A stretch of DNA of 64,000 nt from positions 1 to 64,000 of the forward strand of contig JBBRLR010000016.1 of NCBI GenBank assembly GCA_038231255.1. Reading direction: 5' to 3'. A model generated the notes under the pieces. The model made no database searches and had not been told where the DNA came from. It was given only the letters and a program-made list of their open reading frames with translations. The DNA comes from JALYUS01 sp038231255 (GTDB lineage: Bacteria; Chloroflexota; Chloroflexia; Thermomicrobiales; JALYUS01). The stretch's first letter is position 1. Each line of letters begins with the position of its first letter. This document shows, piece after piece, positions 1-7,289 of the stretch. A program made the translations under genes and the position numbers.

Positions 1-70
1 GCAACGCCTCCAATGTCTCCGACCACCGCGCGATGGTGTCCGATTCGGCCCGTGTACGCTCCGCAACCAT
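1..70 (-). CDS. 5' end of a leftward gene of unknown function (partial)
   Basis: An ATG at 70-68 on the minus strand opens a frame that stays open to the left edge of the window; 23 codons are visible, beginning MVAERTRAESD. A strong ribosome binding site (GGAGGAGGGG) lies directly upstream at about 75-85. The visible part is charged, with no signal peptide or domain that can be named. The start is supported by the ribosome binding site alone, so the product stays unknown. It would be transcribed in the same direction as the M20 hydrolase upstream of it. Confidence 0.5.
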   Translation of the reverse strand, partial: MVAERTRAESDTIARWSETLEAL

Positions 71-162
71 GCGCCCCTCCTCCGCTATTGCTATGCGAGA
101 GAAGGGTACCGCGGTTCATCCCGAAGTGTCCCTGTAGGGATGGTTGAGCGAGAAGAAAATCT

Positions 163-1551
163 CTACGTGCCGTCCGCGACGCCGAGGTAGTGCCACGCGG
201 TGGCGACCGCCACCTGCGTGTACATGATAATCGAGTTCAAGTCCTGCGATTCGTCGTTATTGTGCGCGCCCGACTTGGATTGATCTGCTTCCGGGTGGCC
301 GGGCGTGTAGCCGTAGGCGTGGACGCCGAGCGGGCGGAGCAGGCGGCTGTCCGTGAAGCCGACGGTTAGCGAGGGGATGAAGGCGACCTTGTCGTGCCCG
401 CTGCGACGGAGGACGATGCGCGTCGCCTCCTGCATCGCCGCGACGCACGGATCGTCCTGCGGCGAGGCGGACGATATCGCCGTCGTGCGTACCTCGAAGG
501 TGACAAAATCCAGCCCATCGAGGATATGCTTGAACTCGCCCCGGATGTAGTCGGCGTCCTGCCACGGGAGCGTGCGAATATCGCAGGTAATGTGGCATCG
601 CTCCGCGATGCTGTTCGACTTGACGCCGGCCTGGATCATCGAGACACCGATCGTCATACGAGAAAGCGCCTTCAAGCCGGAGGCGAACGACGGCTCGCGC
701 TCACCGACCCGCGCGATGACCCGCTCGACATTCTCCGCATTCGGCGGCTCGGAAACGCCCGCCAATTGGTCGAGATGCTGGAACACCGGATCGGTGGCGT
801 CCAGCGTCGGCTCGTAGGACTTGATGCGCTGAATGACCTCGTACGCGCGATCAATCGCGTTGTCCGCGCGCCACGGCTGGGAGGCGTGGAAGCCGCGCCC
901 GCGCACATCGAGATGCACTTCGTAGCGCCCCTTCTCGCCGAGCGAGAAGAAGTAGACGAGCGTGCCATCCGCCAGTCGCATCGGGATGCCGCCGCCACCC
1001 TCGTTGACCGCCGCCGTTGTGTTCACTAGATCGGGACGATGCTCGGCGAGCCAGCCGAAGCCGTAGACGCCGCCGGATTCCTCGTCCGCGCCAGATTCGA
1101 TGTGCAAGTCACCCTTGAGGCGCACCCCGGCCCGTTTGAGGAAGATCGCCGCCATCGTGCTCCCCGCGACGGTGCTCTTCATGTCCGAGCTGCCGCGCCC
1201 CCAGAGCCTCCCCTCCTTGATCTCGCCGCCGAAGGGGTCCACCGTCCACAGGTTCGGGTCCTCGACCGGGACGACGTCGGTGTGCCCCAACAGGCCGAGC
1301 GAGCGCTCCGTGCCGCCCGCGCCCTTGATGATCGAGACGACATTCCCGCGCGCGGTCGCGCTTTCGACGACGGTGCTCTCGATTCCGTCTGCGCGCAGTT
1401 TTGAGGCGAGGAACTCAGCAGCGGGCGTCTCGTTGCCCGTCGGCATCACGCCGGTGCTGACCGTATTGATCCGCACCAGGTCCCGCGCGAGCGCGATCAC
1501 CTCGTCCCGCCCCGCCTCGACCATATCCAGAACCTCATCCAGCGTCGCCAT
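163..1551 (-). CDS. M20 family metallopeptidase (ArgE/DapE-like)
   Basis: A 462-residue zinc amidohydrolase of the M20/ArgE/DapE/carboxypeptidase G2 type, expected to cleave N-acyl amino acids or small peptides in the cytosol. Visible landmarks are the first metal motif GHTDVVPVED (residues 89-98, H90 and D92), the bridging aspartate in GRGSSDMK (about D123), the catalytic and metal glutamates in GADEESGG (E156-E157), and a C-terminal GAHNNDES that supplies the last histidine. The frame runs upstream to 1662, but those 37 codons lie in the hairpin repeat at 1568-1705 and are rejected as coding. The start MATLDE at 1551 gives a normal family length. The exact substrate cannot be read from sequence. 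Confidence 0.9.
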   Translation of the reverse strand: MATLDEVLDMVEAGRDEVIALARDLVRINTVSTGVMPTGNETPAAEFLASKLRADGIESTVVESATARGNVVSIIKGAGGTERSLGLLGHTDVVPVEDPNLWTVDPFGGEIKEGRLWGRGSSDMKSTVAGSTMAAIFLKRAGVRLKGDLHIESGADEESGGVYGFGWLAEHRPDLVNTTAAVNEGGGGIPMRLADGTLVYFFSLGEKGRYEVHLDVRGRGFHASQPWRADNAIDRAYEVIQRIKSYEPTLDATDPVFQHLDQLAGVSEPPNAENVERVIARVGEREPSFASGLKALSRMTIGVSMIQAGVKSNSIAERCHITCDIRTLPWQDADYIRGEFKHILDGLDFVTFEVRTTAISSASPQDDPCVAAMQEATRIVLRRSGHDKVAFIPSLTVGFTDSRLLRPLGVHAYGYTPGHPEADQSKSGAHNNDESQDLNSIIMYTQVAVATAWHYLGVADGT

Positions 1552-1567
1552 CCCGACCCCTTTCACG

Positions 1568-1705
1568 AAACATAGCGCAGAGAACGCAGAGGACGCAGAG
1601 AACACAGAGAGAAACAAAGGACAAAAGAGAGAGCGGACACCATACTCCATGCATTCTCGCACGTCTTTTCGTCTCCACGATCTCTGCGTCCTCTGCGCTA
1701 TGTTT
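1568..1705. repeat. CGCAGAG-type hairpin repeat, copy 1
   Basis: The left arm (about 1568-1602) and right arm (1681-1705) are inverted copies. The left arm carries one extra 9-nt unit (agaacgcag) that the right arm lacks, which shows that the arms grow or shrink in 9-nt steps. The right arm ends two bases before the stop codon of the TPR gene. It lies between two leftward genes and forces spurious open frames on both strands. Confidence 0.85.
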
Positions 1706-1706
1706 G

Positions 1707-2399
1707 TCAGCGTCCCGGCGGCGGGTGAAAGTCGAGATTGATCAGTTCAAGGCGGCCAACGCGGAGGGCTTGGAGGTGTTTGCGCTGCTGGCGCATGACG
1801 AACTCCAGTGGGTGGCCGGTGCGGAAGGGGAAGAGCGCGAGCATTTCTTCGTAGGCGGCGATAGCGTGCGGGTGGTCGCCCTCCTCCTCGTAGAGTTTAC
1901 CGAGTTCGCTCCAATGCCACCATTCCGGCGCGCCCTGGGCGATGGCCTGCTCCACCCAGGCGATTGCCTGCCCGCGCGAGGCGTTGATCGCCGGGTGCGC
2001 GCGCAGCACCGTCATGCCGATCAGGACGCGCATATTCGTCGGATCGAGCGCGTATGCCTCCTTGTAGCGGCGCACGGACTCCTCCTCCTTCTCCGCCGTG
2101 AAGAAGACGCTGCCGGTAAGCATCGTCGCGAGGTCAGCGAGGATCGCAGCGCGCGTTTTGTCGTCCCACGCGATTTCCGCCGCGTCGCGGAGCGCCGCGA
2201 AAGCCATCTCGTGCTCCTCCTCATCGAAGGTAGCCGTCGAACGCTCGAATCGCGCCCGCCCAAGCGCGCGGAGCGTATCGGCGGCGCGCGTGTCCGCGAC
2301 GAGCGCCTCCGCCGTTTCCACCGCGTCATCGTACTCGCCCGCAGCGAGCAGTTGGTCTATCCGAATCAGCGCGGGCGCATAGACGGGCATGTCAGCCAT
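1707..2399 (-). CDS. Tetratricopeptide-repeat protein
   Basis: A 230-residue soluble protein made of helical pairs resembling TPR units, for example the stretches around 'AAGEYDDAVETAEALV', 'ESVRRYKEAYALDPTN' and 'HPHAIAAYEEMLALFP'. The Pro-containing turn after the second helix (ALDPTN, ALFPF) is characteristic. Such proteins act as protein-interaction scaffolds; no catalytic domain is present. The frame is open to 2525, but the upstream part lies in a hairpin repeat. The start MADMPVYA at 2399 has AAAGGA nine bases upstream. The C-terminus ends beside the repeat at 1568-1705. It may be co-transcribed with the flanking leftward genes. The partner is unknown. Confidence 0.75.
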   Translation of the reverse strand: MADMPVYAPALIRIDQLLAAGEYDDAVETAEALVADTRAADTLRALGRARFERSTATFDEEEHEMAFAALRDAAEIAWDDKTRAAILADLATMLTGSVFFTAEKEEESVRRYKEAYALDPTNMRVLIGMTVLRAHPAINASRGQAIAWVEQAIAQGAPEWWHWSELGKLYEEEGDHPHAIAAYEEMLALFPFRTGHPLEFVMRQQRKHLQALRVGRLELINLDFHPPPGR

Positions 2400-2444
2400 C
2401 CGAGGCAGTCCTTTCCGTTCCCCGCATCCTACCCCTGAATAGGT

Positions 2445-2604
2445 CGAAACCAGGAGAACTGCAGAGGCGCAGAGGACGCAGAGAAATGCAAAGAAAAAGG
2501 AGACAGAAACAGCGAGACATGACACGAAGACGATTTGCCGCGCCCCAAATTATTCTTCTTTTCCCCTCTGCGTCCTCTGCGCCTCTGCGGTTCTCCCCGG
2601 CTTC
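2445..2604. repeat. CGCAGAG-type hairpin repeat, copy 2
   Basis: The left arm (2445-2482) begins gaaaccaggagaac and continues in gcagaggcgcagagg units. The right arm (2566-2603) is its inverted copy with only a few mismatches. About 80 bases of unrelated, purine-rich DNA separate them. The right arm ends two bases before the pckA stop codon, so it may serve as the 3' end signal of pckA. Confidence 0.85.
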
Positions 2605-2605
2605 T

Positions 2606-4228
2606 TCACCGGTGCGCGACGGCGGCGCGAGGGCCGGCGGCGGCAACATCAGGGCTGACAGCATCGGCGAACTGCACGAAGTTAGCGTGGAAGCGCTCGG
2701 CGAGGTCGCGCGCTTTGGCATCGTAGGCATCGGGATCGCTCCAGGTCGTCTTCGGCTGCAACACCTCCAACGGTACGCCGGGACACGAAACGGGCACGCC
2801 AACGCCGAAGACGGGATCGGGCACGATTTCGACACCCGTTAGCGAGCCGTCGAGCGCCGCCGCGACCATCGCGCGCGTGTGGGCGATGGACATCCGGCTC
2901 CCACCTCCGCCCGCCGGGCCACCCGTCCAGCCCGTGTTGACGAGCCAGACATCCGCGTCGTGCCGGGCGATCCGCTCGCCGAGCAGGCGCGCGTAGAGCG
3001 TCGGCGGGTGGACGATGAAGGGTGCGCCGAAGCAGGTGCTGAAAGTCGCCTGCGGCTCGGTAACGCCTCGCTCGGTACCCGCGACTTTCGCCGTGTAGCC
3101 GGAAAGGAAATAATACTGCGCCTGCGCCGGGGTAAGCCGCGCGATCGGCGGCATCACGCCGAAGGCATCCGCCGTCAACATGATAATGTTCTTCGGGTGT
3201 GCGCCGACGCCGGAGGTATCCGCATTGGCGATGTGCGTGATCGGATACGCGGCGCGCGTATTCTCCGTCAGCGAGTCGTCGTCGAGATCGAGACGACGGG
3301 TGCGGCTATCTATCGCGACGTTTTCGAGGATCGTGCCGAAGCGGTGCGACGCCGCGTAGATATCCGGCTCGGCGGTAGGCGAAAGGTTGATCACCTTCGC
3401 GTAGCAGCCGCCCTCGAAATTGAAGACGCCGTGGTCGCTCCAACCATGCTCGTCGTCGCCGATCAGCGTGCGCGCGGGGTCGGAGGAGAGCGTCGTCTTG
3501 CCCGTGCCGGACAGGCCGAAGAAGATCGCCACGTCGCCCTGCGGCCCGTAGTTCGCCGAGCAGTGCATCGAAAGGACATTCTGGAGGGGCAGGAGATAAT
3601 TCAGAATCGTGAAGACGCTCTTTTTCATCTCGCCCGCGTACTCGGTGCCGCCGATCAGCACTTCCTTGGTGGCGAAGTTGAGGACGATAAACGTTTCCGA
3701 GCGCGTGCCATCCTCGTCGGGATTGGAGTGGAAATGCGGCGCGCAGATGATCGTGAAGTCGGGCATAAAGCTGGACAGGTCCTCGTCGGGATCGGGGCAG
3801 ATGAGCAGATTGCGCATGAACAGGGCGTGCCACGCGAGTTCGGTGATGACGCGGACATTGAGCCGATAGCGCGGATCGGCGCCCGCGTAGCAATCCTGCA
3901 CATACAGATCGCGGCCACTGAGGTAGGAGAACATGCGCTTCCTGAGCGCCTCGAACTGCTCCTGCTCCAGTGGCTGATTGACGCTGCCCCACCAGATATT
4001 CGCCTCACTCCCCGGCTCGCGGGCAATGAATTTGTCCTTCGGGGAACGGCCGGTGTACTTGCCGGTGCGCACGACGACCGGGCCACCCTCGGCGATTATC
4101 CCCTCGCGCCGCCGGACGATCTCTTCGTACAACGCGGGCGCTGTCAGGTTCCGGCCGACGCTCAGTAGATTTTTGATCCCGTGGTGATCGAGTCCGTGTT
4201 GCACGCCATCCTTACCCTGTCGCTGCAT
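2606..4228 (-). CDS. pckA: Phosphoenolpyruvate carboxykinase (ATP)
   Basis: ATP-dependent PEP carboxykinase, which converts oxaloacetate plus ATP to phosphoenolpyruvate, CO2 and ADP at the entry to gluconeogenesis. The 540-residue length is that of the ATP family. The nucleotide P-loop GLSGTGKTTLS is at residues 238-248, the substrate-binding RSPKDKF at 61-67, and the metal/nucleotide motif LIGDDEHGW at 255-263. The frame extends to 4273, but MQRQGKDG at 4228 is preferred because AGAAGG stands seven bases before it. It is divergent from the CobW gene across about 230 bases. Its 3' end abuts hairpin copy 2. Identification is secure. Confidence 0.97.
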   Translation of the reverse strand: MQRQGKDGVQHGLDHHGIKNLLSVGRNLTAPALYEEIVRRREGIIAEGGPVVVRTGKYTGRSPKDKFIAREPGSEANIWWGSVNQPLEQEQFEALRKRMFSYLSGRDLYVQDCYAGADPRYRLNVRVITELAWHALFMRNLLICPDPDEDLSSFMPDFTIICAPHFHSNPDEDGTRSETFIVLNFATKEVLIGGTEYAGEMKKSVFTILNYLLPLQNVLSMHCSANYGPQGDVAIFFGLSGTGKTTLSSDPARTLIGDDEHGWSDHGVFNFEGGCYAKVINLSPTAEPDIYAASHRFGTILENVAIDSRTRRLDLDDDSLTENTRAAYPITHIANADTSGVGAHPKNIIMLTADAFGVMPPIARLTPAQAQYYFLSGYTAKVAGTERGVTEPQATFSTCFGAPFIVHPPTLYARLLGERIARHDADVWLVNTGWTGGPAGGGGSRMSIAHTRAMVAAALDGSLTGVEIVPDPVFGVGVPVSCPGVPLEVLQPKTTWSDPDAYDAKARDLAERFHANFVQFADAVSPDVAAAGPRAAVAHR

Positions 4229-4418
4229 ACACATCCCTTCTTTCCTAACGGTGGCGGTAGCGATGGGTTGCAACGGGCGGCGATGGTCGCAATGCCGCCC
4301 GTCTCTCTCTACTTCCCGCTATTGTCTGGCTATTGGCGCGCGCTGTCTACCGTATCCCAACCTCGTGCTGCAAGCAGATGAATCGCACGATGATTGCCAT
4401 CGTGTATGATCGGCGGAC

Positions 4419-4436
4419 ATGATAACGCGTTTGCAT
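4419..4436. promoter_or_regulatory. Candidate operator palindrome upstream of the CobW-rpmJ pair
   Basis: Between the divergent pckA and CobW genes lies an interrupted palindrome, ATG-at-AACGCGTT-tg-CAT, with 14 of 18 positions symmetric, 20 bases before the CobW start. Its left half, TGATAACG, resembles the half-site of many Zur boxes. Because the downstream genes are typical Zur targets, I propose a zinc-responsive operator. No clear -10 or -35 was identified around it and the assignment is a guess. Confidence 0.3.
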
Positions 4437-4456
4437 CCGCGCGGAAGAGAGACGAA

Positions 4457-5494
4457 ATGACGATACCACCGACCAGGAACGCGCTCGGCGTCAACGATAC
4501 ACGCATCCCGGCGACGATCCTCACCGGCTTCCTCGGTAGCGGCAAGACGACGCTCCTCAACCATATCCTGCGGGAGAATCCTGGTCTTCGGATCGCGATC
4601 ATCGTCAACGAACTGGGCGAGATCGGCATAGATGGCGGGCTGATCGAGCAGACCGATCCCGGCGACATCGTCGAGCTGACGGCGGGCTGTATTTGCTGCA
4701 CGATCCGGGGCGACCTGCTGATCGGCCTCCGGCACATCTTGCAGCGGGACGAACCGCCCGAATACCTGATAATAGAGACAACGGGCATCGCGGACCCACT
4801 GCCCGTCGCGCAGACCTTCTTCATCCCCGGCCTGACGCAGATCGTGCGGCTGGACGGCATCGTCACGCTCGTGGACGCCGACCAAATTCGCGGCCAGGTG
4901 CGCGTGAGCGAAATGGTCCCGACGCAGATCGAGTTCGCGAACATGCTCCTGCTCAATAAGGTGGACCTCGTCGCCCCCGACGAACTCGCGGTCATCGAAG
5001 CAGGGTTGCGGAAACTCAATCCGTACGCGCCGATCCTGCGGTGCAGGCACGGCGAGGTGGACTTGCGCCTCTTGCTCGATGTCGGCGCATTCACGGTGGA
5101 CGACCGCTTCACCGAGGGCGCGGATCGCTGGTTGACGGACGAAGCGGCGCACGATCACGACCACACGCATCACCACGGCCATCTGGACGACGAGGCGATC
5201 ACCACCGTCTCCTATGTGACGCGCGAGCCGTTTGATGTGGCGCGGTTGGAAGCCTTCTGGGGAGAACTGCCGGAGACCTGCTTCCGGGGCAAGGGCGTGC
5301 TCAACATCGAGGGATATGAGGAAAGGTGCGTCTTCCATCAGGTCGGCGCGCGAGTACTCGTCGAGGCGCAGCGACCGTGGCGCGTGGACGAGCCACGCGA
5401 GAGTCGCCTCGTCTTCATCGGCACAGCCCTTGACAGCGAGGCGATTTGTGAGAAACTACGCCAGTGCGCCGCGACCGCGAGGGCAACGCGGTAA
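4457..5494 (+). CDS. COG0523/CobW-family GTP-dependent metallochaperone
   Basis: A 345-residue G3E-family GTPase that is thought to hand a metal, often zinc, to client proteins in the cytosol. Walker A GFLGSGKTT is at residues 24-32, the family signature metal motif GCICC at 77-81, ETTG at 107-110, and the guanine-specificity NKVDLV follows. A histidine-rich linker (DHDHTHHHGH) precedes the C-terminal CobW_C domain, as in zinc-linked members. The start MTIPPTRN at 4457 was chosen over an upstream ATG at 4394 because it directly precedes the conserved core; the ribosome site (GGAAGAGAGACGAA) is weak. It lies 31 bases before a cysteine-free rpmJ, which argues for a role in zinc limitation rather than cobalamin synthesis. 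Confidence 0.9.
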   Translation: MTIPPTRNALGVNDTRIPATILTGFLGSGKTTLLNHILRENPGLRIAIIVNELGEIGIDGGLIEQTDPGDIVELTAGCICCTIRGDLLIGLRHILQRDEPPEYLIIETTGIADPLPVAQTFFIPGLTQIVRLDGIVTLVDADQIRGQVRVSEMVPTQIEFANMLLLNKVDLVAPDELAVIEAGLRKLNPYAPILRCRHGEVDLRLLLDVGAFTVDDRFTEGADRWLTDEAAHDHDHTHHHGHLDDEAITTVSYVTREPFDVARLEAFWGELPETCFRGKGVLNIEGYEERCVFHQVGARVLVEAQRPWRVDEPRESRLVFIGTALDSEAICEKLRQCAATARATR

Positions 5495-5525
5495 GCCCGC
5501 GTGGGCGATGTATCGGAGGAACGAC

Positions 5526-5642
5526 GTGAAGGTATCCGCATCCGTTAAGAAGCGCAGCCCGGACGATATCGTCGTGCGGCGCAAGGGCAGAGTCTACGTC
5601 ATCAACAAGCGCAACCCGAAGCATAAGCAGCGGCAGGGTTAA
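5526..5642 (+). CDS. rpmJ: 50S ribosomal protein L36, cysteine-free (zinc-independent) form
   Basis: A 38-residue basic protein ending in the invariant NPKHKQRQG of L36. The usual L36 zinc ribbon (Cys-X2-Cys-X12-Cys-X4-His) is absent: the stretch reads SPDDIVVRRKGRVYVINKRN, with no cysteine at all. Such C-minus L36 paralogues are known to be made under zinc starvation, where they replace the zinc-binding form and spare zinc. The start is GTG at 5526 with a strong GGAGGA five bases before it. The gene follows the CobW-type metallochaperone by 31 bases, so the two probably form an operon. It is too small and basic to be anything else. A zinc-binding L36 copy should exist elsewhere in the genome. 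Confidence 0.92.
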   Translation: MKVSASVKKRSPDDIVVRRKGRVYVINKRNPKHKQRQG

Positions 5643-5670
5643 TTCTGCGCGCGATCGTAACGATGAAACG

Positions 5671-5701
5671 CAAAGGGAGAAGCGGATTGCTTCTCCCTTT
5701 G
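5671..5701. terminator. Hairpin between rpmJ and the convergent amidohydrolase
   Basis: A perfect 13-bp stem (CAAAGGGAGAAGC with its complement) closes a 5-nt loop, 29 bases after the rpmJ stop. There is no T-run on either side, so it is terminator-like rather than a textbook intrinsic terminator. It could serve both converging transcripts. Confidence 0.6.
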
Positions 5702-5733
5702 TCGCGTCTCTTGTGGCGAAATCCCCTTCCCCA

Positions 5734-5756
5734 CTCATCGCTCATTGCTCATTGCT
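5734..5756. repeat. Phrase repeat 'gcaatgagcaatgag' at a gene 3' end
   Basis: On the minus strand this reads agcaatgagcaatgagcgatgag. It provides the last codons (Ser-Asn-Glu-Gln) and the TGA stop of the amidohydrolase gene. The same phrase ends the gene at 30486-31370 and occurs inverted at 56887-56942. Confidence 0.8.
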
Positions 5757-7001
5757 ACTGCCCAAGGGGCCCCCGCTCATGGCGGTGATCGGTCGCTGGT
5801 GTTCGGGGAGGATTGCCCAGACCATGCGCTTGCGCTCCGGGGTGCGGGGGAGCGGCACGCCGTCCACCATCGTCAGGGTATTAACGAGGCGGCGCGCACC
5901 CTGCCGTGCGACCATCTGCGTGTCGTAGAAGGTGTAGTCGCCTTCCTCGATGCGGAACAGGGCGATGTCCGCCGCGCTACCGGGCTTAATCGTGCCGAGA
6001 TCGGGGCGGCGCATCGCGGCGGCGGGGCGGCTCGTCGCCCGCTCGATGACATCCGGCAGGCTCATGCCGAGATTGAGGAACTTGGAGAGCGTCGTGGGCA
6101 GATCGAACATCGGGCCTTGCACGGCAAGTTGGTGGATGTCGCTCGAAATCACATCCGGCAGAATGCCCTGCGCCATCGCGATTTCGGCGGTATCGAAGCC
6201 GAATGAGCCGGTGCCATGGCCGATATCGAGGATCAGCCCCGCTTGTTGCAGCGCGATCACATCCTCCCGCACGCGGCCGTCCGCGCCGATGATCCGGTGC
6301 TGGCCCTGCGTGCGGAAGCAGTGCGTAAGGATGTCGCCGGGCCGCAGAAGGGCAAGCACTTCATCGAGTGCGGGCGGGCTGCTGCCGATGTGGACCATCA
6401 GCGGCAACCCGACGGTGTCCGCCAACTCGCGTGCCAGTTCCAGCGGGCGGATGCCAACGCCACGCGTCGTGCTCGCGTCAATGCGCGCCTTGATGCCGAG
6501 AATGATGTCTCGGTTCTCCTCAACGATGCTCACGGCAAGCGGGACGTTGCAGTATTCCAGCGTCGCCAGTTCGAATGTCGGCGCGATCAGGCCGATGGCG
6601 GACAAATTCAGGAGCGCGAAGGTGCGCACGCGGTTCGGCTCGGCGATATAGCGGCGGAAGCCGGGGAAGGAGTACGCGCCCGCGCTGCCGACATCGAGCC
6701 AGGTCGTCACGCCCGAGCGCGCAGCGACGGGGTCCGCCTCGATGCCCCAGTAGGTCACGCCCCAGTAGATATGCGTATGGAGGTCTATCAGCCCCGGCGT
6801 GACATACTGCCCCGTCGCGTCGAAGACCGTGCGGGCGCTGCCACGGTCGAGGGCGGGCGCGATTGCCGCCACACGCCCGCCCGTGATGCCGACATCGAGG
6901 CGTCCGCTGATCCCCGCGCCGGGATCGAGTACCTCGCCCCCGGCGATGATCGTGTCGTACCGCATCCCGCTGTCGCTATCGCCTGGTGCTCGTGCTGCCA
7001 C
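5742..7001 (-). CDS. Amidohydrolase/deacetylase-family metallohydrolase
   Basis: A 419-residue amidohydrolase-superfamily enzyme of the EF_0837/AHA_3915 deacetylase type. The N-terminal beta-sandwich is followed by the HxH metal motif LIDLHTHIYWG (H75, H77), a candidate carbamylated lysine in ILGIKARID, metal histidines in LMVHIG and ILTHCF, and the catalytic aspartate in SSDIHQL. The C-terminal beta-sandwich ends the chain. It probably hydrolyses an N-acyl or cyclic amide bond; the substrate is not predictable. The start is GTG at 7001 with AAAGGA seven bases upstream. The last residues (SNEQ) are encoded by an intergenic repeat rather than by conserved gene sequence. Confidence 0.88.
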   Translation of the reverse strand: MAARAPGDSDSGMRYDTIIAGGEVLDPGAGISGRLDVGITGGRVAAIAPALDRGSARTVFDATGQYVTPGLIDLHTHIYWGVTYWGIEADPVAARSGVTTWLDVGSAGAYSFPGFRRYIAEPNRVRTFALLNLSAIGLIAPTFELATLEYCNVPLAVSIVEENRDIILGIKARIDASTTRGVGIRPLELARELADTVGLPLMVHIGSSPPALDEVLALLRPGDILTHCFRTQGQHRIIGADGRVREDVIALQQAGLILDIGHGTGSFGFDTAEIAMAQGILPDVISSDIHQLAVQGPMFDLPTTLSKFLNLGMSLPDVIERATSRPAAAMRRPDLGTIKPGSAADIALFRIEEGDYTFYDTQMVARQGARRLVNTLTMVDGVPLPRTPERKRMVWAILPEHQRPITAMSGGPLGSSNEQ

Positions 7002-7025
7002 GGCGTTTTCCTTTCTGATGGCTCG

Positions 7026-7070
7026 TTCGAGGTTCGCAGTTCACAGTTCACAGTTCGCAGTTCACTGTGT
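7026..7070. repeat. Phrase repeat 'gttcgcagttcacagttcac'
   Basis: Short direct units of 8-10 bases (ttcgcagttcac, ttcacagttcgc) are repeated about four times upstream of the amidohydrolase start. It is not a CRISPR array because units are contiguous and lack spacers. Confidence 0.6.
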
Positions 7071-7131
7071 GACGTTTAGTGGTGGCAGCATACCGGACAT
7101 TGCGGCACGACTCAAATCTCAGCCGCCAACT

Positions 7132-7281
7132 GGGGAACCTAATCCCCGGCCCCTTCCGTTCCTCGGCGTGGGAAGGGGAGCGGACCTCCGCGAGATCGGA
7201 GCATTCAAGGAAAGGCCACGGCATCGCGAGGAGTCACCCCTTCCCACGCCGAGGGACGGAAGGGGCCGGGGGTTAGGTTCT
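7132..7281. repeat. GC-rich hairpin repeat beside the PLP decarboxylase, copy A
   Basis: Left arm 7132-7178 (ggggaacctaatccccggcc onward) and right arm 7237-7280 are near-perfect inverted copies of about 44 bases. Each arm is itself able to fold because it contains ccttcc...ggaagg. The right arm ends nine bases from the decarboxylase stop codon. A second copy stands on the other side of that gene at 8712-8857, and a compact version at 57745-57809. Confidence 0.85.
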
Positions 7282-7289
7282 TAAACGCT

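Noticed and set aside
1552..1662. N-terminal extension of the M20 protein with an apparent hydrophobic signal-like segment
   Set aside because: The segment is the translation of the CGCAGAG hairpin arm. The family starts at MATLDE, and similar false leader sequences occur wherever a repeat arm is read.
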